A stretch of DNA of 64,000 bases, taken from the NCBI GenBank assembly GCA_013360295.1, contig JABWCL010000013.1, forward strand, positions 1-64,000. Reading direction: 5' to 3'. Positions 8,112 through 17,762 of the stretch are shown piece after piece. Positions within the stretch are counted from its first letter, which is position 1; every line of letters begins with the position of its first letter. The notes below the pieces were generated by a model. The model saw nothing but the letters and a program-made list of their open reading frames with translations, did not search any database and had not been told where the DNA came from. The position numbers were made by a program, and so were the translations under genes. The stretch is from Ignavibacteriaceae bacterium. Lineage in GTDB: Bacteria > Bacteroidota > Ignavibacteria > Ignavibacteriales > Ignavibacteriaceae.

Positions 8112-9878
8112 TTACCTTATCTTGATGTGAAGCTCCTTCAGCTGGTGCTCATCCACTTCCGAAGGGGATTCATCCATAAGCGACATTCCGCTCGCTGTTT
8201 TCGGGAATGCAATCACTTCCCGTATAGAGCTTTTACCCGCAAGCAGCATTGCAAGCCTGTCGAATCCGAAGGCTATGCCTCCGTGCGGCGGCGCTCCGTA
8301 TTCAAACGCGTTCATCAGGAAGCCAAACTTCACCTGGGCTTCTTCCGGTGTAAGTCCGAGCGCGTTGAACATTTGCTGCTGTAATTCTTTGTTGTGTATC
8401 CTTATGCTTCCGCCCGCGATCTCGTTGCCGTTTAGTACCAGGTCATAAGCCCTGGCGTATACTCTTCCCGGATCGGATTCCATATACTGAACATCCTCAA
8501 TCCTCGGAGAAGTAAAAGGATGATGCATAGCATAATATCTCTTAGTCTCTTCATCCCACTCGAAGAGAGGGAAATCCAAAACCCACAATAATTTGGGTTC
8601 GGCATCCGGCTTAATCAGTTCAAGCCTACGAGCCATCTCAAGTCGCAGAGAACCCATCTGATTAAGGGTTTTGGTTTTTGGTCCGACAAGGATAAGGATC
8701 AGGTCACCCGGCTTCGCGCCAAGTTTTTCGATCATTCCCGTTTTCTCATTATCCGTAAAAAATTTCATAGTCGGGCTGTCTAACCCTTCTTGTTTAACCC
8801 TTATCCAAATCAAGCCACCCGCGCCAAGCTTCTTCGCGAAATCTGTAAGCACATCTAGCTGATTCCTGGTATACTCACCACAGCCCGGAGCGAGCAGCCC
8901 TGTAATGATCCCTTTCTTATCTAAAGTATCCTTAAATACCCTGAATTCGGAATCACGGAAAAGATCATTAAGTGTGGTCATCTCAAGGTCAAATCTGAGG
9001 TCGGGTTTGTCTGAACCATACCGCTCCATCGCTTCTTCATAGCTGAGCCTTTTCAGAGGGAGATGTATATCTATACCTTTTATGTCCTTATAAATCTTAT
9101 GGATCAGCCCCTCCATAACATTCAGTACATCATCCCTGTCCACGAAAGACATCTCGATATCTATCTGAGTGAATTCAGGCTGACGGTCGGCCCGCAGATC
9201 CTCATCCCTGAAGCACTTCACTATCTGGAAGTACCGGTCTAACCCGGCCACCATAAGCAATTGTTTGTAGGTCTGCGGTGACTGAGGCAGCGCGTAAAAT
9301 CTCCCTTTATGCAACCTGCTGGGAACGAGAAAATCCCTTGCGCCTTCCGGCGTGCTTTTCATCAGAACCGGGGTTTCAACTTCGGTGAATCCGTACTGAT
9401 CCAAATACTGCCTGACGAGCAGATACATTTTATGCCTCAGGAAAAGATTTTCCTGCATCTCAGGACGGCGGAGGTCAAGGTAACGGTATTTCAGGCGCAG
9501 GTCCTCGTGCGCGTCTATTTCGTCTTTTATCGGGAACGGGGGTGTCTTTGCCTGATTGAGTATAACTATAGTGTCCGCGAGTACATCAATAAATCCCGTT
9601 TCAAGTTCCGGATTGTCCATTCCTTCCGGGCGTTTCCTGACGACTCCCTCTATGCTGACCACGAATTCACTCCGTGCGTGCTTGGCGAGGTGGAGCGCAT
9701 TAGCGTCAATATGCGGTTCAAAAACTGCCTGAGTAATTCCGTACCTGTCGCGAACTTCAAGAAACATCACTCCCCCCAGGTCTCTTACCGTGGAAACCCA
9801 TCCGTTAAGTACCACCCTCTCCCCGATGTTCTGTTCACGCAGTTCGCCGCAGTTATGCGTTCTCGTTTTAAATTGCAT
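8112..9878 (-). CDS. aspS: Aspartate--tRNA ligase
   Basis: 588 residues, the usual length for bacterial AspRS. An OB-fold anticodon-binding domain comes first (VVLNGWVSTVRDLGGVMFLEVRD). The class II core carries motif 2 (FRDEDLRADRQPEFTQ) and motif 3 (GIAFGFDRLAMLLAG), with a bacterial GAD insertion between them (GLLAPGCGEYTRNQLD region). It charges tRNA with aspartate in the cytoplasm. Whether it is the discriminating or non-discriminating type, which also charges tRNA-Asn, cannot be settled by eye. The ATG at 9878 is preferred to the overlapping GTG at 9881; AGGAA lies just upstream. Convergent with the SDR fusion gene. Confidence 0.97.
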   Translation of the reverse strand: MQFKTRTHNCGELREQNIGERVVLNGWVSTVRDLGGVMFLEVRDRYGITQAVFEPHIDANALHLAKHARSEFVVSIEGVVRKRPEGMDNPELETGFIDVLADTIVILNQAKTPPFPIKDEIDAHEDLRLKYRYLDLRRPEMQENLFLRHKMYLLVRQYLDQYGFTEVETPVLMKSTPEGARDFLVPSRLHKGRFYALPQSPQTYKQLLMVAGLDRYFQIVKCFRDEDLRADRQPEFTQIDIEMSFVDRDDVLNVMEGLIHKIYKDIKGIDIHLPLKRLSYEEAMERYGSDKPDLRFDLEMTTLNDLFRDSEFRVFKDTLDKKGIITGLLAPGCGEYTRNQLDVLTDFAKKLGAGGLIWIRVKQEGLDSPTMKFFTDNEKTGMIEKLGAKPGDLILILVGPKTKTLNQMGSLRLEMARRLELIKPDAEPKLLWVLDFPLFEWDEETKRYYAMHHPFTSPRIEDVQYMESDPGRVYARAYDLVLNGNEIAGGSIRIHNKELQQQMFNALGLTPEEAQVKFGFLMNAFEYGAPPHGGIAFGFDRLAMLLAGKSSIREVIAFPKTASGMSLMDESPSEVDEHQLKELHIKIR

Positions 9879-9917
9879 CACTTTCCTGTTAGTTCAATTA
9901 TATTAAATGTTCCATAA

Positions 9918-9945
9918 TAAAAAATAAAAACTCACCTGTGGTGAG
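9918..9945 (-). terminator. Hairpin with T-run upstream of aspS
   Basis: CTCACC (9931-9936) and GGTGAG (9940-9945) pair around a 3-base loop, and on the minus strand a T-rich run follows. It either ends read-through from the large secreted-protein gene or acts as an attenuator in the aspS leader, 40 bases before its start. Confidence 0.6.
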
Positions 9946-10094
9946 CTGAATAAGCCGTTTAAGACTCCGTGCGGAGCCATAAAAGCCATAACGAACTGCA
10001 AAGATAATAAAAAAAATGTAGTTTCAGAGAGGACTGATAGGGGGCTAAATCTCAGCGGACAGCCGAAAATTTCGTGTCAAATGCTTCGGCCATC

Positions 10095-10248
10095 CCGCCG
10101 GGACTTTCTCAACTGATTATTGGGAGAAATTATCACTGGTGTACATTCAGACAATCGGAATAATATAAAAGGTGCTATCACTCTTTTTGCCTTATCCGGA
10201 AAGCAAGTCAGTAATTATTTCAATGTCAGATCAATTAAGTCCCGGCGG
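10095..10248. repeat. 12-bp inverted repeat bounding about 154 bp
   Basis: CCGCCGGGACTT (10095-10106) is the exact reverse complement of AAGTCCCGGCGG (10237-10248). The 130 bases between carry no gene. The rest of this 389-base gap holds only the hairpin near 9940. The pair could be a long-range stem or the ends of a small, decayed element; no target-site duplication is evident. Confidence 0.45.
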
Positions 10249-10270
10249 AGCTAACTCATAATATTTGTGT

Positions 10271-13200
10271 TTATCTTAATAATGTCATTTTCTTTACCGC
10301 TTTAAAACTGCCTGCAGTAATTGAATATATGTATGTTCCGGACGCAAGCCCTTCAGGTTCGAATGTGACACTGTATCTGCCCGCAGAACGTTCCTCATCA
10401 ACAAGAACTTCGACCAGAGAGCCTAAAAGATCATAAACAACAATTTTCACCCGGCTATCTTCTGGAAGTGAGAATCTTATTATTGTGGAAGGGTTGAACG
10501 GATTAGGGTAATTCTGATCTAAAGAAAACTGTGTGGGCCCCTGATACTCGGACTCCGCGTAGTCAGAGTAAGAATAACTTCCGTCTGTGTCAATTTGTTT
10601 CAGGCGATATATATATTTGCCGCTTGTGCTGATGCTATTATCGGCGAAAGTATATTTATGCTCAGTATTACTGTTTCCGGATCCTTCAACAAAGCCGATC
10701 TTATTAAACTCTTTTTCGCCCGGAGCCTTGCGCTCGATATCGAACCCATAGTTCTGTACTTCCGTAGCTGTATGCCAGTTCAATATAGCTTTACCGCCTG
10801 TAATTTTTACCGAGAAGGATTTAAGTTCAACCGGAAGAGGGGAGTCTTCATCTCCGACCGTTACCGGTGAGAACGATCCATAATAGTCTAAGGTTTCAAC
10901 ATATTTCAGAGATCCTTCCGTTACTTCAGGACCGGTTGGCAGATCTTCCCAGTAGCTGCCGTTGTAGTGGTATATTTTTGGAGCTCCGGAAAAGGATGCG
11001 GTCAGGGAAGGTTCGTAATACAATCTTATCTTAACCGTGCCTCCGGTAATGTCGCTTATTTCCCAGTATTTACCAATCGTAACGGAGCCGCCCGGGAGGT
11101 TTGGAGGGGTCGAATTAGATTCGGTAAAATTGAAAGTAACAGTACCCGAACCCTGGGTGGCAAAATGAATATTGGAACTCGAGTAAGTCAATGATGAGTT
11201 GGCAGGTATGCCAACGGAAAAAACAGTATTAAAAAACCTTTGCGTAGAGAGAATTGGGTACCCGTCATTATACAGCGGGTCCATTTTCCAGATATCAGAG
11301 CTGCCGTTTGTGCTTTCACCGGTAAAATCCCAGCCGGCGTCAGTGAATGTGGATGTTGTCTTCATTTGAATTGTTGTCGCTCCCGTTCCGCCGCCGCTAT
11401 TCGCGCCCTGATTAGCTGTCTGCGAATCGAAGAACGAATTGTTGATGGTGCCTGAATTGAAACCAAAAAGCGCTCCGGTATTTGTTGTTCCCGTCACTAC
11501 GCCTGTACTGTAACAGTTTGTTGTAGTTGCAACCTCATTACCGGGCGCAAGTCCGCCCACTCTGTTAACTCCGGTTACTGACGCCCTGCTGTATGAATTG
11601 TTCATTACAGAGTTATAAAAGAAGCGCCCGAGGATACCGCCAACCCTGTCGTTTCCCGTTACGCTTCCGATAGTATAACATTTGGAGACGGTTGAATTAA
11701 CAGCCATATGGCCTATCAGTCCGCCGACACTGTTACTTCCGTTGACTGTACCTTTTGAATAACAATTTGTTACGGTTATCGGCTCCCCGTATCCGCAAAG
11801 CGCTCCCGTAAAGTCAAGTCCGGTTACATTTACATTTGTAAGGCCAAGATTTTTTAATGTTCCGCCGATAACATATCCGAATAAACCTATAACTACCGTT
11901 GATGGCCTGTTGATATACAGTGAATCTATAGCGTAACCGTTACCATCATAGACGCCCGTGAAATAGGGGCTGGAAGCGCCGATAGGCTGCCAGCCCGCGC
12001 CACTATTCCAGTAACGTGTAGCTGACGCCCTTATGTTTGCTGTTTGGCGGAATTGTTTATTCCAGGCTGAAGGGTTGTTGGTTAACCAGTATAAATTATC
12101 AATTGAGCTTATAAGATAAGGGTCTTCGGCAGTGCCACTCCCCGAGGGAGCTGCTGAACCGATGGGGGTTGAAAAACTGACAGGATCGCCATATGCAACA
12201 ACACCCCCGTTTATCGCGAATGCCCGGACATAATAAGTTATTCCACCGTCAAGCCCTGAAAAAGTGTATGAAATGCTACCAGATACTGATCGTACTCCGA
12301 GATCAATCTTATTATCAGATATAGTTGGCGTACCCGTAGTATTCCAGCAAAATCCGTGGCTGTAAAGCGGCGCCCCTCCGATTGAAGTTACGTTGGCGTT
12401 TAGAGTCGCCTGCGAAGAAGTTATTGAAGTGACTTCATCCGTTGAAATTGCCGGAGGAGCGATTGTAATACTAAGAGTTGGGTATCCGTCGTTTCTGTCT
12501 GCGAGCAAGATCCAGTGGTCATTATTTCCGTTTGCTGATTCCCCGGCAAAGTCCCACAAGGCTGATGTAAATGTGGATTGAGTTTTCATCTGCTCAGTAG
12601 TTCTTCCGGTACCATAACTATTTGGTAAGATGCCAATAGTATTGCTATCGAAAAATGAATTGTCAACGACAGTCCCGCCCCAGGTACCGCCAATTATACC
12701 TCCCTTGTTACTGCCGGAGCCGATGATGCGCCCGGTACCATAGCAACGAATAATAGTGTTATTATAGCCCACCCCTGCAATTCCTCCCAGATAAGAAGTA
12801 CCTGTAATTGTTGCTCTGTTATATGAATCAGAAACCGTACAAGAGGACATATAACCTGCAAACCCTCCCGCGTTGGATAAACTTACTGTCACACTGCCGG
12901 TGGTATAACAGTTAAGGATATTACCATTCTCTAAAATTCCTGCAATTATTCCGGTAAATTGCCTGCCTGTTACAGAAGCATTCGTAAAACCTAAATTTTT
13001 AACGGTACCGGTTAAATAGGCAATAAAACCGATGTATTCAGTATAAGGCCTGTTGATGGTAAGCGCATTAATTTTAAAGCCCTGTCCGTTATATGTCCCG
13101 GTAAATTCCTGTGATCCGCTTCCGATCGGATCCCAGCCTTCACCCTGGTACCACCCGGCTGTAGCTGAAGCATCAATGTCCGCGGTTTGTTTATAGTGCT

Positions 13201-14530
13201 TGCTGTAATTAGACGCGGACAGGGAAATCCAAAGGATGTTCTCCAGCGAAGAAATGAGGTACGGATCGTTTGATGTACCTGATCCTGCAGGGGGTACGGG
13301 ATTTATCGGATATGTCGTAAAATAATCGTAATTGTTATTAAATGTTCCTTTCTGATTTGTGGCAAAAGCCCTGATCGTATAAGCTTTTTCGGGGATGAGC
13401 CCGGTTAATTTGTGGGAGAATATTCCGGATGTATCCGTGGAGCCAAGATATATAGTTGTATTCATATTATTCACCCCTTCAGTCCAGCTCAGTTCATACC
13501 CGAATTCAGACACCTGTGATGTCCCTATGTAAAGATTCAATAAGAATGAGGCGCTGTCAGCGTAAATAATCATACTGCTAAAGGAAACCGTTGGCAGCTT
13601 ATGCAAACGATCAAGGGCAGGGTATCCCTGCTGCAGAGTGGAATTAATGAACCAGATGTCATCCGTGCCGTTTACTTCTTCATCTGTAAAATCCCAGCCT
13701 TCATTTGTATAGTTGGTTTTCGTTTTCATCTGAACGGTAGTACGGCCGGTGCCGCCTCCGCTGACAGAGCGCGTGGATGCTTCCGTATCATAGAAGCAGG
13801 CTGTAATAGTATTCTGCTGATTAGCAGCAGTAGAAAGGAACCCTCCGGCAAATGTGGTAGTACTCACTGAACCCGCGCTGTAACATTTTTCAATTGCGCA
13901 GTCATCAGCATAACCTATAAATCCGCCCGAATTATTGTTGGTGTGATTGCCGGCGACACTTGCAAGGCTGTAAGAGTTTGAGATAGAAGAGAGATTTGCG
14001 ATGCCAATAAGTCCTCCGCCATAAAAACCTCCCGAAACAAACACTCCGCCAAAAGAAATATTGCCGGTTGAGTAGCAATTACTTATGGTAGAATTATTAA
14101 CACTTCCGGCAAGGGCGCCTGTATAGACACCCGCTGATATAATGCTGCAGTTTTCAATTCCGAGGTTCAACACGGTTCCCTGTAAAACGGCATTAAACAA
14201 ACCAACGGATGTTGATGATGAAACGATAAGAAGATTTTTTATAATGTGATTATCACCGTTATAATAACCCATGAAGACGCTTCCGGACCCGATGGGAATC
14301 CATCCGGATGGCCAGTTATGGGTTTCACTCGCATCTATGTCCGCGGTCTGAATATAGTGTTTGATAAAATTGTCAGAATTGGTGTTTATCCAGTAAAGAT
14401 TTTCCAATGTTTCAATTCTGTACGGATCTTCCGCTGTCCCGGACCCTGCGGGCGCCAGGGCCGTCTGGGCTGTAATGCTGCCTGTTATTAAAACAATAGC
14501 AAACAGAACGAATTTAATTAAGTTGGTCAA
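10271..14530 (-). CDS. Large type IX-secreted protein with three GLUG-like modules
   Basis: 1419 residues. After a signal peptide (LIKFVLFAIVLITGSITA), three homologous modules begin with (P/S)GSGTxxDPY at about residues 27, 413 and 793. Each contains several GLUG-type turns (GGLIG, CYSTGxV) and closes with GxGRTTxQMKT, W-D-F and GYP. Between modules lie fibronectin type III-like segments (LTGLIPEKAYTIRAFA, LDGGITYYVRAFA). The end has another FN3-like stretch (about 1245-1330) and a sorting domain with NYPNPFNPST. GLUG repeats occur in secreted adhesins and IgA-peptidase-like surface proteins, so adhesion is the likely role. The start is TTG with AGGAG 7 bases upstream. It is monocistronic. 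Confidence 0.88.
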   Translation of the reverse strand: MTNLIKFVLFAIVLITGSITAQTALAPAGSGTAEDPYRIETLENLYWINTNSDNFIKHYIQTADIDASETHNWPSGWIPIGSGSVFMGYYNGDNHIIKNLLIVSSSTSVGLFNAVLQGTVLNLGIENCSIISAGVYTGALAGSVNNSTISNCYSTGNISFGGVFVSGGFYGGGLIGIANLSSISNSYSLASVAGNHTNNNSGGFIGYADDCAIEKCYSAGSVSTTTFAGGFLSTAANQQNTITACFYDTEASTRSVSGGGTGRTTVQMKTKTNYTNEGWDFTDEEVNGTDDIWFINSTLQQGYPALDRLHKLPTVSFSSMIIYADSASFLLNLYIGTSQVSEFGYELSWTEGVNNMNTTIYLGSTDTSGIFSHKLTGLIPEKAYTIRAFATNQKGTFNNNYDYFTTYPINPVPPAGSGTSNDPYLISSLENILWISLSASNYSKHYKQTADIDASATAGWYQGEGWDPIGSGSQEFTGTYNGQGFKINALTINRPYTEYIGFIAYLTGTVKNLGFTNASVTGRQFTGIIAGILENGNILNCYTTGSVTVSLSNAGGFAGYMSSCTVSDSYNRATITGTSYLGGIAGVGYNNTIIRCYGTGRIIGSGSNKGGIIGGTWGGTVVDNSFFDSNTIGILPNSYGTGRTTEQMKTQSTFTSALWDFAGESANGNNDHWILLADRNDGYPTLSITIAPPAISTDEVTSITSSQATLNANVTSIGGAPLYSHGFCWNTTGTPTISDNKIDLGVRSVSGSISYTFSGLDGGITYYVRAFAINGGVVAYGDPVSFSTPIGSAAPSGSGTAEDPYLISSIDNLYWLTNNPSAWNKQFRQTANIRASATRYWNSGAGWQPIGASSPYFTGVYDGNGYAIDSLYINRPSTVVIGLFGYVIGGTLKNLGLTNVNVTGLDFTGALCGYGEPITVTNCYSKGTVNGSNSVGGLIGHMAVNSTVSKCYTIGSVTGNDRVGGILGRFFYNSVMNNSYSRASVTGVNRVGGLAPGNEVATTTNCYSTGVVTGTTNTGALFGFNSGTINNSFFDSQTANQGANSGGGTGATTIQMKTTSTFTDAGWDFTGESTNGSSDIWKMDPLYNDGYPILSTQRFFNTVFSVGIPANSSLTYSSSNIHFATQGSGTVTFNFTESNSTPPNLPGGSVTIGKYWEISDITGGTVKIRLYYEPSLTASFSGAPKIYHYNGSYWEDLPTGPEVTEGSLKYVETLDYYGSFSPVTVGDEDSPLPVELKSFSVKITGGKAILNWHTATEVQNYGFDIERKAPGEKEFNKIGFVEGSGNSNTEHKYTFADNSISTSGKYIYRLKQIDTDGSYSYSDYAESEYQGPTQFSLDQNYPNPFNPSTIIRFSLPEDSRVKIVVYDLLGSLVEVLVDEERSAGRYSVTFEPEGLASGTYIYSITAGSFKAVKKMTLLR

Positions 14531-14767
14531 GATTGTTCTCCTTTTGGTTAAAATAATCTAATGTTCTTTACATCGCCGCACGCAAGCCGGATTGAGTTAC
14601 GTATCCGTGCTGAGGGGCATCAGTAACAAACTTTCACGGCGAGATTATTAGCCTGTCATTGCGCACCCGCGGATCATTTACCGAAGTGAGCGTGGTGGAC
14701 AGAATAGTTTTATCATAATTCTTGCCTGAAAAATAGAGGATGAAGACGCTGCATTCAATCCGTGCTT

Positions 14768-14787
14768 CCACTCATTTTTCTGAGTGG
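14768..14787. other. Small perfect hairpin in a gene-free stretch
   Basis: CCACTCA (14768-14774) and TGAGTGG (14781-14787) pair around a 6-base loop. It lies in the 757-base gap 14531-15287, upstream of the large secreted-protein gene and next to repeat copy 2. The remainder of the gap shows no gene. Confidence 0.4.
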
Positions 14788-14849
14788 TACCACTTAGGTG
14801 AATTTCTTGAAGGGGTGGGGTAGGAGGGGAAGCTTTCACGAAAATTGCC

Positions 14850-15062
14850 GTTAGCAGGATGATACTAAGAACTTTGAGCAACCTGAAAATATAGCCCGCA
14901 TAATTTGCCGTGATAGGCCACAGATTACGCGGATGCACCGGATGACCGCGGATTTGCAAAGGGTAGGGGAGCGGGCTTGCCCCTCCCGCCGGTGTTACTG
15001 AAGCGTATGATTGATTAACCTCCGGAATTGATGTTATAACATAAACACCCCTTTCGGGTTTA
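14850..15062 (-). repeat. Dispersed repeat, copy 2 (inverted relative to copy 1)
   Basis: On the minus strand this matches 1147-1362 closely, with the blocks ATAACATCAATTCCGGAGG, GGGAGGGGCAAGCCCGCTCCC and CACGGCAAATTAT in the same order and spacing and scattered substitutions between. The two copies are about 13.5 kb apart in opposite orientation. No transposase or terminal inverted repeats are visible. Confidence 0.75.
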
Positions 15063-15287
15063 ATGCTATATTATCAGTTGATCAGTTAGGAGATAAAAGT
15101 TAATGCAGAAGTTCATCTCCCTTCATAATTACAGGCGATGCACTTTAGACTCAACAGCCTATGTCGCTGGTGCTGCCAGCTTATTCATTTGAGCAATTAT
15201 TGGGCAATGGTTTGTGAAGCATCATTCAAACCGGATTTTTGGGAGACAAGTGAGGCGCGAATATGATCCGCGCCTCGCTTAATTCTG

Positions 15288-17762
15288 TTATGTTTTCTGC
15301 AGATCGGCGCTGAGGATATTGAATACCTGGTCTGTCAGCGTATCATAATTATGGTTTTCAGGATAGATCGGTTTATTAAACTTAACCGTGATACGTTTAA
15401 ATGGGCGGGGGATAAGTTTCCCCTTTGGCAGGGCTTCATACGCGCCTCTTATTGAAACGGGAAGCACCGGAATATTCAACTCCCGGCTGAGGATAGCGAA
15501 TGCTTTCTTAAAGTTGCCAAGTTCGCCGTCTTTGCTCCTTGTCCCTTCGGGGAAGATGATGATATTCTTTCCCTTTTTCAGGACGATCGCGAGCTTTTGG
15601 AGCGATTGTTTTAAGTCTTTATTGATATCCATTATAACCACATTATTACGCTCCGCAAACATCTTAACGAGTTTGTTCCTGACGTGCTTTTCTTTGGCAT
15701 AGAAGTAAGTGTTCTTCATCGTCCTGTTGTTCAGGAAAATGGAAACGAGTAACCCATCGAGAAAACTCTGGTGGTTAGGGGTGATGATTACCGGGCCATC
15801 CGGAATATTTTCTCTTCCTTCAGCCTTCACCCTGAAATACATCTTCATTCCCATGCGTGAAATGTTTTTGATCAGGTTCTGGGTGAACATATTCTTCGGC
15901 AGTTTCAGGTCAACTCTTTCCTTTAATATTTCCGCCCATTTCACCGCCTCAATTGAGATTTTCTTTTTCTTCTCCCGCATATAGTGAGATATTTTTTCAA
16001 CAGTCGGATGGTGCGAGAATGCGTCTTCGTGAAGTTCGATGCCGAAAGTGGATTCAAGGAAGGTTTGGAAACTCACCTTGTCAAGTGAATCAAGCCCGAT
16101 ATCCATTATAAGATGGTCATCAGGGAGCACCTCGATTTTTTTATGTTCTTTCAGATAATCGCGTATCACGAAGTATTCTTCAAAAACAGGTTCATCTTTT
16201 TTCTTTTTGGATGTTGACTGCTGTTCAAGGCTTGCGAGACGGAACCGCTGAATTTTTCCAAGCCGTGTTTTAGGAAGTTCTTCACTAAGAATAAAGAAAC
16301 GTGAAATCTTTTTAGCCGGCGAGGATGCTTCGTTATAAGGATTGATCACATTCCACTTTACCCACTCTTCAATATCTTCAGCATTTATCTCCGCGGACTT
16401 TGCCTGGTCGGGGAATATCGCTGCGTTGAGTTTGTCGTTCTTCATAAATACACCGGCCTCAGCGACTACGGGAGAGACCTCTTTAATCTTCTTCTCAATT
16501 TCTTCCGGGTTAATATTCTTACCGTTTGAAAGGACGATAATCTCTTTTTTTCTGCCGGTTATATGGATATATCCTTCATCGTCGATGTGTCCCAGGTCGC
16601 CTGTATGCAGCCATCCATCCCTGATAACTTCCGCGGTCTCTGCCGGTTTATTATAATAGCCCAGCATCACATTTCTGCCGCGCGCAACAATTTCCCCCTC
16701 AACTGATTTCACTTCCATACCGGGCATCAGCTCTCCCGCTGAACCGATCTTCCATCTGCCGGGACGTGTAAAGGTGATCATAGGGGCGGCTTCAGTCATT
16801 CCGAATCCTTCAAGCATCTCGAATCCGAGAGTCTTATAGTCGGCCGCTACCTCTTCATCAAGTTTCGCGCCGCCGCAGACCATATAAGTAACATTGCCTC
16901 CGAATCGCGCGTGTACCGCTCCGAATATTTTCTTTGAAAAAGAACGTGAGCCGATCTTCTTTGCCAATGCAAATAATTTCTTTGCCGCGGCTTTCTGGTT
17001 TATTTTTGTCATTATCCCGTTTCGGATGGCGGCGTATAACCTCGGCACCCCGATAATAATGGCTATCTTATTTTCCTGCAGGGTTTTGATTATATCATCG
17101 GAAGCGAGAGACGGGGAGAAAGCTATTTTACTTCCTACCGATAACGGCGCCATCATCGTGCCAAGCAAAGGAAATACGTGGTGCAGCGGAAGCAGAACCA
17201 GTACGTTTCGTTCGGGAGTATAAATGGGAATATGCTGGGTGACGGCTTCAATATTGGCAAGTATATTATCATAAGAGAGCATCACTCCCTTCGGGCTGCC
17301 GGTTGTTCCGGATGTGTATATTATCACCGCGGTGCGGGACACTTCCTTAACGGCCAGTCTATCCGGATTAAATTTTTCTGAAGCGGGGTTTAAGGTTTCT
17401 AACTGGAACAGGACAGGTTCATAGACAACTTTTTCCAGTGCCTGCTTAAGAACCTTCTCCGTTTCACCGGAATAAAAGACCACACCCGGTTTGCAATCAT
17501 TTAATATGTAGGATACTTCATCAGCCGAAGCCATAAAGTCAATAGGTACGGGTACTGCTCCTTTCACCCATCCCGAGTAGAATGCATATACCCATTCGGG
17601 GATGTTAGGCCCGAAAACCGCTATCCGTTCCGGACTGTGCTTACCGTAAATATCAGCAGTTGCGTAGATATTTCTCAGTAACTCGTCATAAGTAATTACT
17701 CTGTCTTTATATGTAATCGCCGGCGAAGAGCCGGGTGAAATAAAAGCACGATCAGAAACCAA
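15288..17762 (-). CDS. Acyl-AMP/CoA ligase - acyl carrier - PlsC acyltransferase fusion
   Basis: 824 residues with three domains. The first is an AMP-forming acyl ligase (about 1-510) with the P-loop TSGTTGSPKG (150-159), the GFGMTEAAP loop, the HTGDLG motif, ITGRKKEIIVLSNGKN, and a C-terminal Lys in TRLGKIQ. The second is an acyl carrier-like domain with IGLDSLDKV, the likely phosphopantetheine Ser being near 559. The third is a PlsC-type acyltransferase with NHQSFLD (663-669) and FPEGTRS (about 739). This would let it activate a free fatty acid, hold it on its own carrier and transfer it to a lysophospholipid or other acceptor. E. coli Aas has the acyltransferase first and no carrier. The TTG start is uncertain: the frame stays open about 65 bases upstream, with no ATG. 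Confidence 0.85.
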   Translation of the reverse strand: MVSDRAFISPGSSPAITYKDRVITYDELLRNIYATADIYGKHSPERIAVFGPNIPEWVYAFYSGWVKGAVPVPIDFMASADEVSYILNDCKPGVVFYSGETEKVLKQALEKVVYEPVLFQLETLNPASEKFNPDRLAVKEVSRTAVIIYTSGTTGSPKGVMLSYDNILANIEAVTQHIPIYTPERNVLVLLPLHHVFPLLGTMMAPLSVGSKIAFSPSLASDDIIKTLQENKIAIIIGVPRLYAAIRNGIMTKINQKAAAKKLFALAKKIGSRSFSKKIFGAVHARFGGNVTYMVCGGAKLDEEVAADYKTLGFEMLEGFGMTEAAPMITFTRPGRWKIGSAGELMPGMEVKSVEGEIVARGRNVMLGYYNKPAETAEVIRDGWLHTGDLGHIDDEGYIHITGRKKEIIVLSNGKNINPEEIEKKIKEVSPVVAEAGVFMKNDKLNAAIFPDQAKSAEINAEDIEEWVKWNVINPYNEASSPAKKISRFFILSEELPKTRLGKIQRFRLASLEQQSTSKKKKDEPVFEEYFVIRDYLKEHKKIEVLPDDHLIMDIGLDSLDKVSFQTFLESTFGIELHEDAFSHHPTVEKISHYMREKKKKISIEAVKWAEILKERVDLKLPKNMFTQNLIKNISRMGMKMYFRVKAEGRENIPDGPVIITPNHQSFLDGLLVSIFLNNRTMKNTYFYAKEKHVRNKLVKMFAERNNVVIMDINKDLKQSLQKLAIVLKKGKNIIIFPEGTRSKDGELGNFKKAFAILSRELNIPVLPVSIRGAYEALPKGKLIPRPFKRITVKFNKPIYPENHNYDTLTDQVFNILSADLQKT

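Noticed and set aside
9918-9945. T-box leader for aspS
   Set aside because: The hairpin lacks a specifier loop and the conserved T-box sequence; it looks like a simple terminator or attenuator.
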